Shown one piece after another: positions 18,033 through 26,123 of a stretch of 50,531 bases of DNA. The translations under genes and the position numbers were made by a program. Source of the DNA: Candidatus Ancillula glyptotermitis (GTDB taxonomy: Bacteria > Actinomycetota > Actinomycetes > Actinomycetales > Bifidobacteriaceae); contig JAIRWY010000019.1 of assembly GCA_031268675.1 (NCBI GenBank), positions 1-50,531 on the forward strand, read 5' to 3'. The notes beneath the pieces are model-generated. The model ran no database searches, had not been told where the DNA came from, and worked only from the letters and a program-made list of their open reading frames with translations. The first letter of the stretch is position 1. Each line of letters opens with the position of its first letter.

Positions 18033-21000
18033 GTGAGTTACATAAATAGTGATAGTAAAAGTAGTGATGCTAACACCGATGCGAGAAGTGATACTGAGGG
18101 TGCGGATATTTCAGCATCAGTGGTTGAAGATACTAAGAAACTAGATAGCCGTTTGAGGGATCAGTTTGCGGTTTCTTCTGACAGGGAATTAGATGATGTG
18201 GTAATTGATAAAAGCAAAAGTAATTTTGTAGATATAAATAAGCCTACCACAGTTGAGAGTCAGTTTGAGAAATGGCAGAAAGCATTAAAGAATGAGTATG
18301 CTAAAGAACAAGCTGAGGCGAATGCATGTGTTGGAAAAGTGAAATACACAATTGCGTTGACTGAGGCATCAACTGGTGGATTAACGAGCCTTGAGACAAA
18401 TAAACCTACTGCTTTGAGTACTCTTTTCCTAAAAGAAAATACACTTAATAGTGAATTAATACATGCGCAAAACATTATCTATAGGATTCAAGAACTTCTG
18501 TCTACTGGCGTTCATTCGAGTGCATATCTTATATTTGGAATGTTTGACAATATGCCAGTTTTTATGCGAAAATGTAATTTAGTGCAGACTAATAATAAAA
18601 AAGATGTTGTTATAACACTAGAAAACACAGTGAAGTTGAATCCACAGATTGCGAAAATATTTGGAATTAAAGAGCAGATTATTCATTTGCACAAGAATCA
18701 AACTTTTGATGAGAAGAAAGCTTTAAAAGTTTTGGATAATAAGTTTTCAACTAGTCAAAAGAAAATTGTTCGTAAAAATATCATTTCAATTTATCACCTT
18801 GAAAATTCGATCTACCATAAGTATTTTGGAAATATGCGCGAATCAGTACTAAGCAATAAGTTGATAGAGTCGTTTTATGCAGAAAAAGTTACTTTTAATG
18901 ATGCGAGAAATACAGCACTTTTGAAATTGGCAACTGATTTTAATGATGCGTCGAAGATAAATGCATTAGAAGATTCCTCGCCAACTGCAGAAATTGGGAT
19001 AGGTGACTTGTCGTTTAAAGAACGATTACTAGTTTCTGTATATGATCAAGGACTTAGTTTTATTGTAGATACTCCACTTGGCAGTTCTAATCCTGATCTA
19101 GTGGCTGCATTTGTTGCTCAGTCAAATTGTCGTGGTGAAAAAGTGTTGCATATTGCAAATACGCAGAAAAGTGCTCGTAATATAGTTAAATGTCTTAAAA
19201 ACCATGAATTGGATGACTTATATATTGATGCATTTATGCCACTTGATGATAATAAGAGTTTTTTGGCAAAAGTTAAGAATATGTATGAGAGTTCAAATGC
19301 TATTCAGACTAACTATGACCTAAATATCAGTGTAGAATTAGAAGATGTTCGTCAAAAAATTAGCGCAAATCTTGATTTACTTCATCGGCGTAAGAAGCCT
19401 TGGGGAGTTAGCTATTATGACACAATAAACAAGACCATGTTTGATTCTCCAGTTAAGGATATTGGTGTAAGGTTTTCGCGCGATACATGTATAAATGTCA
19501 AAGACCAATTTTCAACTTTTAAGGATAACTTTGAGGAGTTATTAAACATCAACCAAGAAATTATTACTAATACACCCAATATTGGCAACGCAGTTGATTG
19601 GACGCTTGCAGTATTAGAATCTCCAGAAAAGGCTCATAGTGTACTTGAAAGCGCTAAGCGTTTGGAGGCTATTTCATTACCACAACTAAAAAAAGTTTTT
19701 GCTCAAATTACTACAGATATTTCAATTCCTATGCCCAAGAATCTGACAAATCTTAGTAGAATTGCACAACTATTGAGTTCAATTCGCCAAACTCTTGACT
19801 TATTTACGAATGATATATTTATAAGGGATTTGCAACCATTTATATCTCTTGCAAAAACAAAGTCTGATCGAGATAAGGATTTGGGATTTTTTGAGCGTAG
19901 AAGGCTCTTGAAAGAATCAAAAACATTACTTAGACCTGGTCAAAAAGTTGCGAATATGCATGCAAAACTTCTTGAAATTCAGAGTCAGAAAGTTTTATGG
20001 AATGCTGTTTGTAAGACTGCGTTTGACTCAGAAGAAAGCACAGAGTTATTGTGGGAGAATTTTGTTCCAAATTTACCCAGTTCAATTCCAGAAGCCCATA
20101 ATTTAACAAATTCAGTTATTGCAGATATTCAAAACATTCAAGGTGCACTTGCTAATGTTGATGGTTTTGCAGATCTTGTTTCCATTGATCTTGGAACACT
20201 TGAAAATAAGTTGAACCAGATTATTGAAAGTGAGGAATTAATTCGCTTATTGCCCAAATATACCAATGCGGTGAATTTCTTCATTAACCAAGGTTTAGAT
20301 AACTTCGCCAAGCAGATTTGCAAAAAAAATGTTCAAAAGAGGGATTTACAGGATATATTTGAACGAACATGGTTTGAGAGTGCTAAAGAGCAGATTCTTG
20401 AGTCACATACTGTTTATAGCGAGATTATTTCCACAAAATTACAGCAACTTGTTGATAAATTCATTGAATTGGATAAAAAACATGTGCAAATTCTTAGTGC
20501 TCCTGTAAAATTTATAAAAAATGCACGACTACAAGAGCAAGTTGCTGCATTTGCGAACCTTGATAAAAATGACTACTTGAATTTTGCCAAGCAGTGTTGT
20601 ACAGCTTTTGGGATGACATGGAAAAATATACCAACTATTCTATCTGCAGAAGAGGTTATTGACACATTGATTATTGAAGGTGTAGAAAATATATCACCAC
20701 ATATACTTGCTCTTTGTTTTGCGAAGGCAAAGCGAGTTGTTGTTCTGACGGATTTGCATGCAACTTCATCTAGTACTATTCAAACTTTGGCTAATATTCT
20801 ACCAGTTTTTGAGCTTGATTCTCGCAATAGCTTAAGAGATGTTCAGTTGACAATGTTTATAAAGGATCAAGGTTATTCCAGAGTATTTATAGATAATGCA
20901 CAACTAAATAACACTGGTTGTATAAAGTACACATATTTGAAAAATCTCGGCACACCAGATATAACTCGCGAAAATGAAGTAAATTTTGTCTGTAATTATA

Positions 21001-21977
21001 TTATTAAATATTGTCAACGAGGTGTTGGTTCATTAAATGTTGCTACTTTGAATCAAAAATTTGCAAAACGAATAAAAGATGAGTTAAGAGCACGAGTTTT
21101 AGGTGATCACGAAATTGCTAAAAGCATGATCAAATTTGAGAATGCTGGTAATTCTATAGATATTGCAAGTATTGATAATGCGTCTTTTATTCCTGCTACT
21201 GATGTACTACTTGTTGTTTCAGTCGCCAGAACTCCGCAAAATAAAGTGCTTTATGACTTCGGCTCTTTATCCGCTAAATCTGGGTTTTCTAATCTACTTG
21301 CTTTGTTATCATCAACTAATAAAAATTTCCAAATTTGCACATCTATTGAAGCTAGTGATTTAAAACGAAATAATTTAATAACTTCTGGACAACGACTGCT
21401 TTTTGATCTATTGAGTTTTGCTAAAAGTATAAATAATGATAAAGTTGACGCAAATAAGATCAGGAATTATTTAGGTATTGAGGCATTAGAATTAGGCGGA
21501 ATTACTATAAATAAGCCAACTCGTGAATATATGAAATCAAGTTTTGCTATTACTGGATCTACACTTGAGCGAAGCAGCGTGGTTGATTATATTGCTGGAC
21601 AAGTTTCAAGTCGAGGCTACAATGTGCAGATTGACTATAACTTCTCAGATACATTTGATCGCAAAATACCTCTAACTGTATTTTCTAAAGATGGAAATAA
21701 AGCAGTTGCAGTATTGATTGATGATACAATTTTTTACGACGTTAAGTCTCTTCGGAAGAAGTTGCGTTTTAGAAAAGAAGAACTTGAGTTTCTTGGGTGG
21801 AAAATTGTTCAAATTTGGTCAAAAGGCGTAGTTGATAATCCAAAATATGAAGTTGCAAAAATTCTGGATGCATTTGTAGACGATAACTTGAAAATTCCAG
21901 CAAAATTAAGGGAAACTGGTAAACCTACTGCAAGAGATAAAGAAATCTTAAATAACCGTCCACCGCACTGGGAGTAA
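18033..21977 (+). CDS. Giant SF1-helicase/nuclease-like protein with degenerate catalytic motifs
   Basis: The protein has about 1,314 residues. Its order resembles large SF1 (AAA_11/AAA_12) helicases with a C-terminal Vsr-like nuclease domain. The segment where Walker A should lie (about residue 342, FIVDTPLGSSNPDLVAAFVA, then GEKVLHIANT) lacks the GxGK[ST] lysine. The usual FDLVIFDEAS Walker B is not seen. The late UvrD-C-like part keeps LLVVSVARTP, but the arginine-finger region reads KSGFSNLLALLSST, without the RRLNVAxTRA motif. The last 110 residues resemble the Vsr/MTES_1575 fold (ELEFLGWKIVQIWS), yet the catalytic D and E positions read KIPLTVF and VAVLIDD. It may bind DNA or act as a scaffold. 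Related actinobacterial proteins probably exist. Ends 2 bp before the ECF ATPase gene, so they form an operon. Confidence 0.7.
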   Translation: MSYINSDSKSSDANTDARSDTEGADISASVVEDTKKLDSRLRDQFAVSSDRELDDVVIDKSKSNFVDINKPTTVESQFEKWQKALKNEYAKEQAEANACVGKVKYTIALTEASTGGLTSLETNKPTALSTLFLKENTLNSELIHAQNIIYRIQELLSTGVHSSAYLIFGMFDNMPVFMRKCNLVQTNNKKDVVITLENTVKLNPQIAKIFGIKEQIIHLHKNQTFDEKKALKVLDNKFSTSQKKIVRKNIISIYHLENSIYHKYFGNMRESVLSNKLIESFYAEKVTFNDARNTALLKLATDFNDASKINALEDSSPTAEIGIGDLSFKERLLVSVYDQGLSFIVDTPLGSSNPDLVAAFVAQSNCRGEKVLHIANTQKSARNIVKCLKNHELDDLYIDAFMPLDDNKSFLAKVKNMYESSNAIQTNYDLNISVELEDVRQKISANLDLLHRRKKPWGVSYYDTINKTMFDSPVKDIGVRFSRDTCINVKDQFSTFKDNFEELLNINQEIITNTPNIGNAVDWTLAVLESPEKAHSVLESAKRLEAISLPQLKKVFAQITTDISIPMPKNLTNLSRIAQLLSSIRQTLDLFTNDIFIRDLQPFISLAKTKSDRDKDLGFFERRRLLKESKTLLRPGQKVANMHAKLLEIQSQKVLWNAVCKTAFDSEESTELLWENFVPNLPSSIPEAHNLTNSVIADIQNIQGALANVDGFADLVSIDLGTLENKLNQIIESEELIRLLPKYTNAVNFFINQGLDNFAKQICKKNVQKRDLQDIFERTWFESAKEQILESHTVYSEIISTKLQQLVDKFIELDKKHVQILSAPVKFIKNARLQEQVAAFANLDKNDYLNFAKQCCTAFGMTWKNIPTILSAEEVIDTLIIEGVENISPHILALCFAKAKRVVVLTDLHATSSSTIQTLANILPVFELDSRNSLRDVQLTMFIKDQGYSRVFIDNAQLNNTGCIKYTYLKNLGTPDITRENEVNFVCNYIIKYCQRGVGSLNVATLNQKFAKRIKDELRARVLGDHEIAKSMIKFENAGNSIDIASIDNASFIPATDVLLVVSVARTPQNKVLYDFGSLSAKSGFSNLLALLSSTNKNFQICTSIEASDLKRNNLITSGQRLLFDLLSFAKSINNDKVDANKIRNYLGIEALELGGITINKPTREYMKSSFAITGSTLERSSVVDYIAGQVSSRGYNVQIDYNFSDTFDRKIPLTVFSKDGNKAVAVLIDDTIFYDVKSLRKKLRFRKEELEFLGWKIVQIWSKGVVDNPKYEVAKILDAFVDDNLKIPAKLRETGKPTARDKEILNNRPPHWE

Positions 21978-21979
21978 AG

Positions 21980-23077
21980 GTGGGGGAGTTTGAAGTTGTG
22001 GTTGGTTCTCCAGCATCTGGGAGAACAACGTATCTAAACAAGTACTATAATGAACATGTTGATGAAGAAATTGCTTTCTTTACTCAGGACCCTGCAAGCC
22101 AACTGGTTGCAGTGAATGTATTAGAAGATGTTGTTTTTTCACTAGAATGCAGAGGACTAGAAAATACAGTTATGAATAATCGACTTGAGTGGATTGTTCA
22201 GGTCATGCCAAGTATTGTACCGCTCTTGAATAAACGCGTAGATGAACTCTCTGGTGGAGAATCTGCAATTGTGGCTTTGTGCGGTGCGCTCATTACTTGG
22301 CCCAAGATTTTGCTGCTTGATGAACCAACACAGCACCTGAGTCAACAAGAGCTGTTGCTAGTAGTTGATGCATTAAAAACTGTCCAAAAAATGGGGACGA
22401 ATATTGTTTGTGCAAGTGGAGCATCTGAAATTATAGCACTTGCCACAAAAGTAGTACATTTAGAAAGTACTTCAACTTTTGAAGATGTAGATATTAATTT
22501 GCAGAAGTCAGAAAATATATTCGTTCTAACTGGAACTATCGGTTGTGGAAAATCTACTGCACTAGAACTATTTGCACATCTTAAAGCTCGTAGTGAAGTT
22601 CGTGCGAGGAAAAAAGTACAAGCAGCAGTATTTAAAGTTGTCAACATTCTAAATGAAAAGGTAAAAGTTGTAGAAAATACCGAAGATATTGGGTTCGTTC
22701 TGCAAAATCCTAGACTTCAGCTATTTGCAGATAATGTTGAACAAGATATAGCAATATCTTCAAATGGAAATAAGGACTTGGTTGACACTTGGTGCAAAAA
22801 ACTCAAGATAAGTCAAGAACTCTTAAAAATGCAAGTGGAAAATATTTCATATAGTGAAGCAAAAATAGTTGCAATCGCTGGACAGTTGGTGAAAAATTCT
22901 AGTATTTTGGTTGTTGATGAGCCATTTAGCGGGCTTGATGCCAACAGTTCATATAATTTACTGCAGATATTCTCAGATCTTGCATTATCTGGTACTTTTG
23001 TTATTTTTTCCGAGCATTACCCTAATTATGCACAAATGATTACCGATCAGCAGATTAACCTTGAGGAGCAATTATGA
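21980..23077 (+). CDS. Tandem ECF/CbiO-type ABC ATPase with one degenerate site
   Basis: Two ABC ATPase domains in 365 residues, each shorter than usual; domain 1 starts only 8 residues before Walker A. Domain 1: Walker A is GSPASGRT, with Arg 15 in place of the essential Lys; Q-loop FFTQDP; canonical LSGGE; Walker B ILLLDEPT; no switch His (IVCASGASEI). Domain 2: canonical Walker A GTIGCGKST near 190; Q-loop VLQNPRLQLF; signature degraded to ISYSE; Walker B ILVVDEPF; switch His in SEHYPNY. In the closed dimer one composite site is fully canonical and the other fully degenerate. It should drive vitamin or metal-type ECF uptake with the EcfT next door. GTG start immediately after the helicase-like gene. 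Confidence 0.85.
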   Translation: MGEFEVVVGSPASGRTTYLNKYYNEHVDEEIAFFTQDPASQLVAVNVLEDVVFSLECRGLENTVMNNRLEWIVQVMPSIVPLLNKRVDELSGGESAIVALCGALITWPKILLLDEPTQHLSQQELLLVVDALKTVQKMGTNIVCASGASEIIALATKVVHLESTSTFEDVDINLQKSENIFVLTGTIGCGKSTALELFAHLKARSEVRARKKVQAAVFKVVNILNEKVKVVENTEDIGFVLQNPRLQLFADNVEQDIAISSNGNKDLVDTWCKKLKISQELLKMQVENISYSEAKIVAIAGQLVKNSSILVVDEPFSGLDANSSYNLLQIFSDLALSGTFVIFSEHYPNYAQMITDQQINLEEQL

Positions 23078-23526
23078 AAATGCCTCTTATTAAACATGTT
23101 AAAGTAGTTGTAGCATTTTTACCAGTTATATTATTAACTGGACTAATTCAGTATTTACTAAGTGGCTTAATTCAAGACTGCATTTTTGTGATGCTAAGAT
23201 TTTTGGCAATAGTTGTATTTTCTAGATTCCTTGTGCACTATATCAATCCATGGAGAGTGGCTAAACTTATTAAGAACGATAAAATTTCGCTGATTGTTGC
23301 ATTGTCTCTAAGGTTCGTAATTATATTTCAGCATACATTTTATGCTATTAGGATGGGTGCTCGCATAAGGTCTATAAAGAGCCGTTTTGGAGTCAAGTTA
23401 ATTCCTGCACTTTTTTTGCAAACTATTTCAAAAGCTAATACTATGGCTTATATATTGAAGATACGAGGATACTCTGAAGATGTTGCTCGTACACACTTTA
23501 AGTTAACCATTAATCTTGATAAATAG
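23074..23526 (+). CDS. ECF transporter transmembrane component (EcfT), short form
   Basis: The protein has 150 residues with two to four hydrophobic helices, then a basic coupling region. It holds two ARG-type elements (RMGARIRS and LKIRGYSED), which in EcfT contact the ATPases. Usual EcfT proteins have 200-260 residues, so this one lacks part of the N-terminal membrane region. The ATG overlaps the ATPase stop (ATGA) behind GAGGAG, so translation is coupled. No substrate-binding S component lies in the window; a shared-module (group II) ECF transporter with S components elsewhere is likely. Its 3' end overlaps the convergent small gene at 23510 by 17 bp. Confidence 0.8.
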   Translation: MKMPLIKHVKVVVAFLPVILLTGLIQYLLSGLIQDCIFVMLRFLAIVVFSRFLVHYINPWRVAKLIKNDKISLIVALSLRFVIIFQHTFYAIRMGARIRSIKSRFGVKLIPALFLQTISKANTMAYILKIRGYSEDVARTHFKLTINLDK

Positions 23527-23695
23527 TTTTAGAACATGATGATTTTATTGGGCACATTTTACATGCACCTGAATTTAGTAACTCAAATTTGCTACAACTT
23601 AAGTCTTTTCGTGGAGATGATTCTACTTGACTAAAACGCTCGTTTTCTTGCATATAGAGCATTAACAAGTGCGGTGATAATTCATCAACTATCAT
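23510..23695 (-). CDS. Small Cys-rich protein after feoB (FeoC-like)
   Basis: The protein has 61 residues. Its ATG overlaps the feoB stop as ATGA, a strong sign of a real, coupled third gene. The C-terminal half carries four Cys (34, 45, 48, 54) in a C-x10-C-x2-C-x5-C pattern (GACKMCPIKSSC). That could bind an iron-sulfur cluster or iron, as proposed for FeoC or FeoB-associated Cys-rich proteins. The spacing does not match either family exactly, and there is no membrane segment. A longer frame starting at 23824 lies inside feoB and was rejected. Confidence 0.6.
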   Translation of the reverse strand: MIVDELSPHLLMLYMQENERFSQVESSPRKDLSCSKFELLNSGACKMCPIKSSCSKTIYQD

Positions 23696-25596
23696 ACAAA
23701 TATTCCTCCAACTTGGAATATGAGCACGCTGATTATATATGCAACACCCAATGAGAGCGTAATGCTTTTGAGCGCAAACTTCCCTCCAAGCTCGCGCTTT
23801 ATTCCAGCAACTGTTGCTAGGCATGGTGTATATGCAAGCATAAAGAATAAAAATGCAGCACCTGCGAGCCCTTGTTCGCCCTCAGATGATGATGAAAATG
23901 TTTGCCTCAAGTTTTGTGCAAATCCTTCAGTTTCATCTTCCACATCGTCAATTGCATAGGAATTCGCAAGAGACCCTAGAACAGCTTCCTTTGCTAAGAA
24001 TCCAGTAATCACAGCAGATGAAATATGCCAGTCTCCAAAACCAGCTGGCTTAAATATTGGAGAAATATTTTCTGCAACAACTCCATATACAGAATCTTCA
24101 ACTTTGTCAACTTCCGCAAAACTCTTTCCAGAGCCAGGAATTGGAGTGCTTTGTAAAACCCACATAACTGCAATTACTATTGTAATCATTTTCCCTGCAT
24201 TTAAAACAAACTGCTGTATTTTTATTGCGCATAAATGGAGTGTTGATTTTAACAAAGGCTTCTGATATGTTCCAAGCGGTATAATAAATGGCATTTTTTC
24301 CTGTTGTTCTTTGCCTTTAAGCTTGTTGAATAAATTTAGAAGTATTCCGACGAATATAACTAGTAGAATAGATGTAATATACAACAAGAAAACAACTAAA
24401 CCTGCATAATTCGGAAATAGTGCATTTGCAACAACTACGAACACCGCTAAACGTGCACTACAGAGTGTAAAAGGGATTAGGTATCCGCAAAATGTTCGTG
24501 ATTTGGAGTCCTGAAGTGCTTTTGTTGCTGAAATTGCAGGTAAATTACAACCAAATCCTAAGACTAGTGGCAAAAGTGCACGACCGTCAAGTCCAGCAAA
24601 ACGCATTGCTCGATCTGCAACAATTGCAAAGCGCGTTAAGCAGCCAGATTCCTCAAGAATAGCAAGTAGTATGAACATAAAAAACAACGGTGGTATAAGT
24701 TGCGAAACAGTGAGTAGAGATTCAAGTAGCACATTTATAATAAATGAACTGAGAACTACAGGTGTATTTTGTAAAAGAGATTCTAATCCACTAGTTAATA
24801 CATCTCTAAGGTTGCCATCTATTAAGTTAACAAATGGTGAAGAGAATACAGTAGTTGCAGAAAATATCAGGAACATTATCAGTAAAAATACTATTATGCC
24901 GAAGAACTTATTCAGAAGAATCTTGTCTAACCAATATGTGAATAATTTGCCATCAAGTTTATGAAGTCCTAAAGTGTTCTGCACATCTGATGCCCACTTA
25001 AAATGTTCATCTGAATGCTTTTTTGCCCAGTCGCGTACATCCTCGCCACTAATTACCTGAGTTGCGGAATTCACATCATGCGATTTCTGTAGAGTTAAAT
25101 TCACCTTGCTCTCCAACTCGTCAACACCAACTTTTCTGCGTGCATCAAGTAGAACAACTTCATCAACACCAGTTACTTCACGAATAAGTTCAGTATCAAG
25201 TTCTAGGCCTTTCTTGTCTAGGAGGTCCGCCATAGAAATTGCAAGTATAATTGGGATCTTGCTGTGTTTAATTTGTGCAAGTAAGTATAATGACCTTGAT
25301 AAGTGTGGAGCATCTGCAACAAATAAAATCAAATCTGGGCGATGACGACTATTATCTGACCATAATGCATTCGCAGCAATTTCTTCATCTGGTGAAATAT
25401 GGTATAGAGACACCAATCCTGGTAGATCAATCAGCTCTTTATTTTTCCACATGCCAGTTTCCACACTTACAGTTGTTCCAGGTGCATTTATAGTTTTTTG
25501 TCTATGTCCAGTAAGTGCATTAAATAATGTAGTTTTCCCAGCATTTGAGTTACCAACAAGTGCAATTTTAGGATTTTTCAGTATTGTATCAGACAT
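23692..25596 (-). CDS. feoB: Ferrous iron transport protein B
   Basis: This Fe(II) membrane transporter of 634 residues has an N-terminal G-protein domain. G1 is GNSNAGKTTLFN, G2 lies in NAPGTTVS and G3 is DLPG. The G4 position reads SMAD rather than NxxD, so guanine specificity may be relaxed, as seems common in actinobacterial FeoB. A helical domain and a polytopic membrane domain with Gate motifs follow (LPLVLGFGCNLPAISATKAL and PFTLCSARLAVFVVVA). The ATG at 25596, behind GAGG, overlaps the feoA stop. Its own stop overlaps the ATG of the small Cys-rich gene, so the three are a coupled feo operon. Confidence 0.95.
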   Translation of the reverse strand: MSDTILKNPKIALVGNSNAGKTTLFNALTGHRQKTINAPGTTVSVETGMWKNKELIDLPGLVSLYHISPDEEIAANALWSDNSRHRPDLILFVADAPHLSRSLYLLAQIKHSKIPIILAISMADLLDKKGLELDTELIREVTGVDEVVLLDARRKVGVDELESKVNLTLQKSHDVNSATQVISGEDVRDWAKKHSDEHFKWASDVQNTLGLHKLDGKLFTYWLDKILLNKFFGIIVFLLIMFLIFSATTVFSSPFVNLIDGNLRDVLTSGLESLLQNTPVVLSSFIINVLLESLLTVSQLIPPLFFMFILLAILEESGCLTRFAIVADRAMRFAGLDGRALLPLVLGFGCNLPAISATKALQDSKSRTFCGYLIPFTLCSARLAVFVVVANALFPNYAGLVVFLLYITSILLVIFVGILLNLFNKLKGKEQQEKMPFIIPLGTYQKPLLKSTLHLCAIKIQQFVLNAGKMITIVIAVMWVLQSTPIPGSGKSFAEVDKVEDSVYGVVAENISPIFKPAGFGDWHISSAVITGFLAKEAVLGSLANSYAIDDVEDETEGFAQNLRQTFSSSSEGEQGLAGAAFLFFMLAYTPCLATVAGIKRELGGKFALKSITLSLGVAYIISVLIFQVGGIFV

Positions 25597-25810
25597 ATGA
25601 TACCTCAATTGCATTTGCCAACTTAGCGTCAATACCGAGTAGTTCAGTCCCCTTTGAAATTACTTTTCCGCCAAAAACACAATTCTGGCAAATTCTAATA
25701 TCTGTTCCTTGAGATATTCCAAGTTCTTTTAATCTGCGGCAATGGTCAACGCTTAAATCAATTGATTCAATATGTAACGCAACTCCAAGTTTGCATTCAG
25801 ATAATTTCAT
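25589..25810 (-). CDS. feoA: Ferrous iron transport protein A
   Basis: This small cytoplasmic SH3-like protein of 73 residues works with FeoB in Fe(II) uptake. Typical features are the opening SECKLGVALHIESI, HCRRLKELGISQGTDI, and GKVISKGTELLGIDAKLA. The ATG at 25810 lies behind GGAAGAGG. It is the first gene of the feo operon and overlaps feoB by 8 bp. Confidence 0.93.
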   Translation of the reverse strand: MKLSECKLGVALHIESIDLSVDHCRRLKELGISQGTDIRICQNCVFGGKVISKGTELLGIDAKLANAIEVSYV

Positions 25811-25854
25811 ACAATAACCTCTTCCATAATTTCAAGTAAAACGAATATATTACT

Positions 25855-25882
25855 AGTATATCACAATAAAAAAAAAAGTCAA
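25855..25882 (-). promoter_or_regulatory. feo operon promoter
   Basis: On the minus strand: TTGACT (25882-25877), 16-bp T-rich spacer, TATACT (25860-25855), extended -10 TGTGA. Transcription should start near 25848 and leave a leader of about 40 nt. An 8-bp palindrome TACTAGTA overlaps the -10 end. No recognisable Fur or DtxR box is seen. Confidence 0.75.
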
Positions 25883-25930
25883 GTGTTTTTTACCCTTATG
25901 AAAAATGTTAACTAAAACCTATAAAATCCT

Positions 25931-26038
25931 TTAGCTCGCAGATACTTTGCAAATATCCACGCCATCTAAATGTATTTCTTCCTTATCTGGTGCAATTTTC
26001 TTTGAGATCAGCTTCAAAAGTGTAGATTTACCACACCG
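25931..26038 (-). pseudogene. Fragment of an ABC transporter ATPase
   Basis: A minus-strand frame of 35 codons reads RCGKSTLLKLISKKIAPDKE and then EIHLDGVDICKVSAS before TAA. This is the Walker A helix and following strand of an ABC ATPase (normally GxxGxGKST, then G.I.LDG.DI). The codon just before it is a stop, and the rest of the domain is absent. It has no promoter or ribosome site. The remnant and the surrounding 313-bp gap between feoA and fmt mark a gene loss. Confidence 0.7.
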
Positions 26039-26099
26039 TCATACTGTCTGTGAGTTGCAATGTCCACACTTTATTAAGCATGCAGCGCAGTTTTATGCG

Positions 26100-26114
26100 T
26101 AATGCGCAGCATTA
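26100..26114. other. Small hairpin after fmt
   Basis: TAATGC-GCA-GCATTA is a perfect 6-bp stem, 10 bp beyond the end of fmt. On the minus strand it is not followed by a T-run, so termination is uncertain. Confidence 0.3.
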
Positions 26115-26123
26115 GACCTCATT

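Noticed and set aside
23510-23824. A 104-residue minus-strand frame through the feoB end
   Set aside because: Its first 43 residues overlap feoB in another frame; the ATGA start at 23695 gives the credible 61-residue gene.
26100-26114. Hairpin TAATGC-GCA-GCATTA as the fmt terminator
   Set aside because: No T-run follows on the minus strand, so it is listed only as a hairpin.
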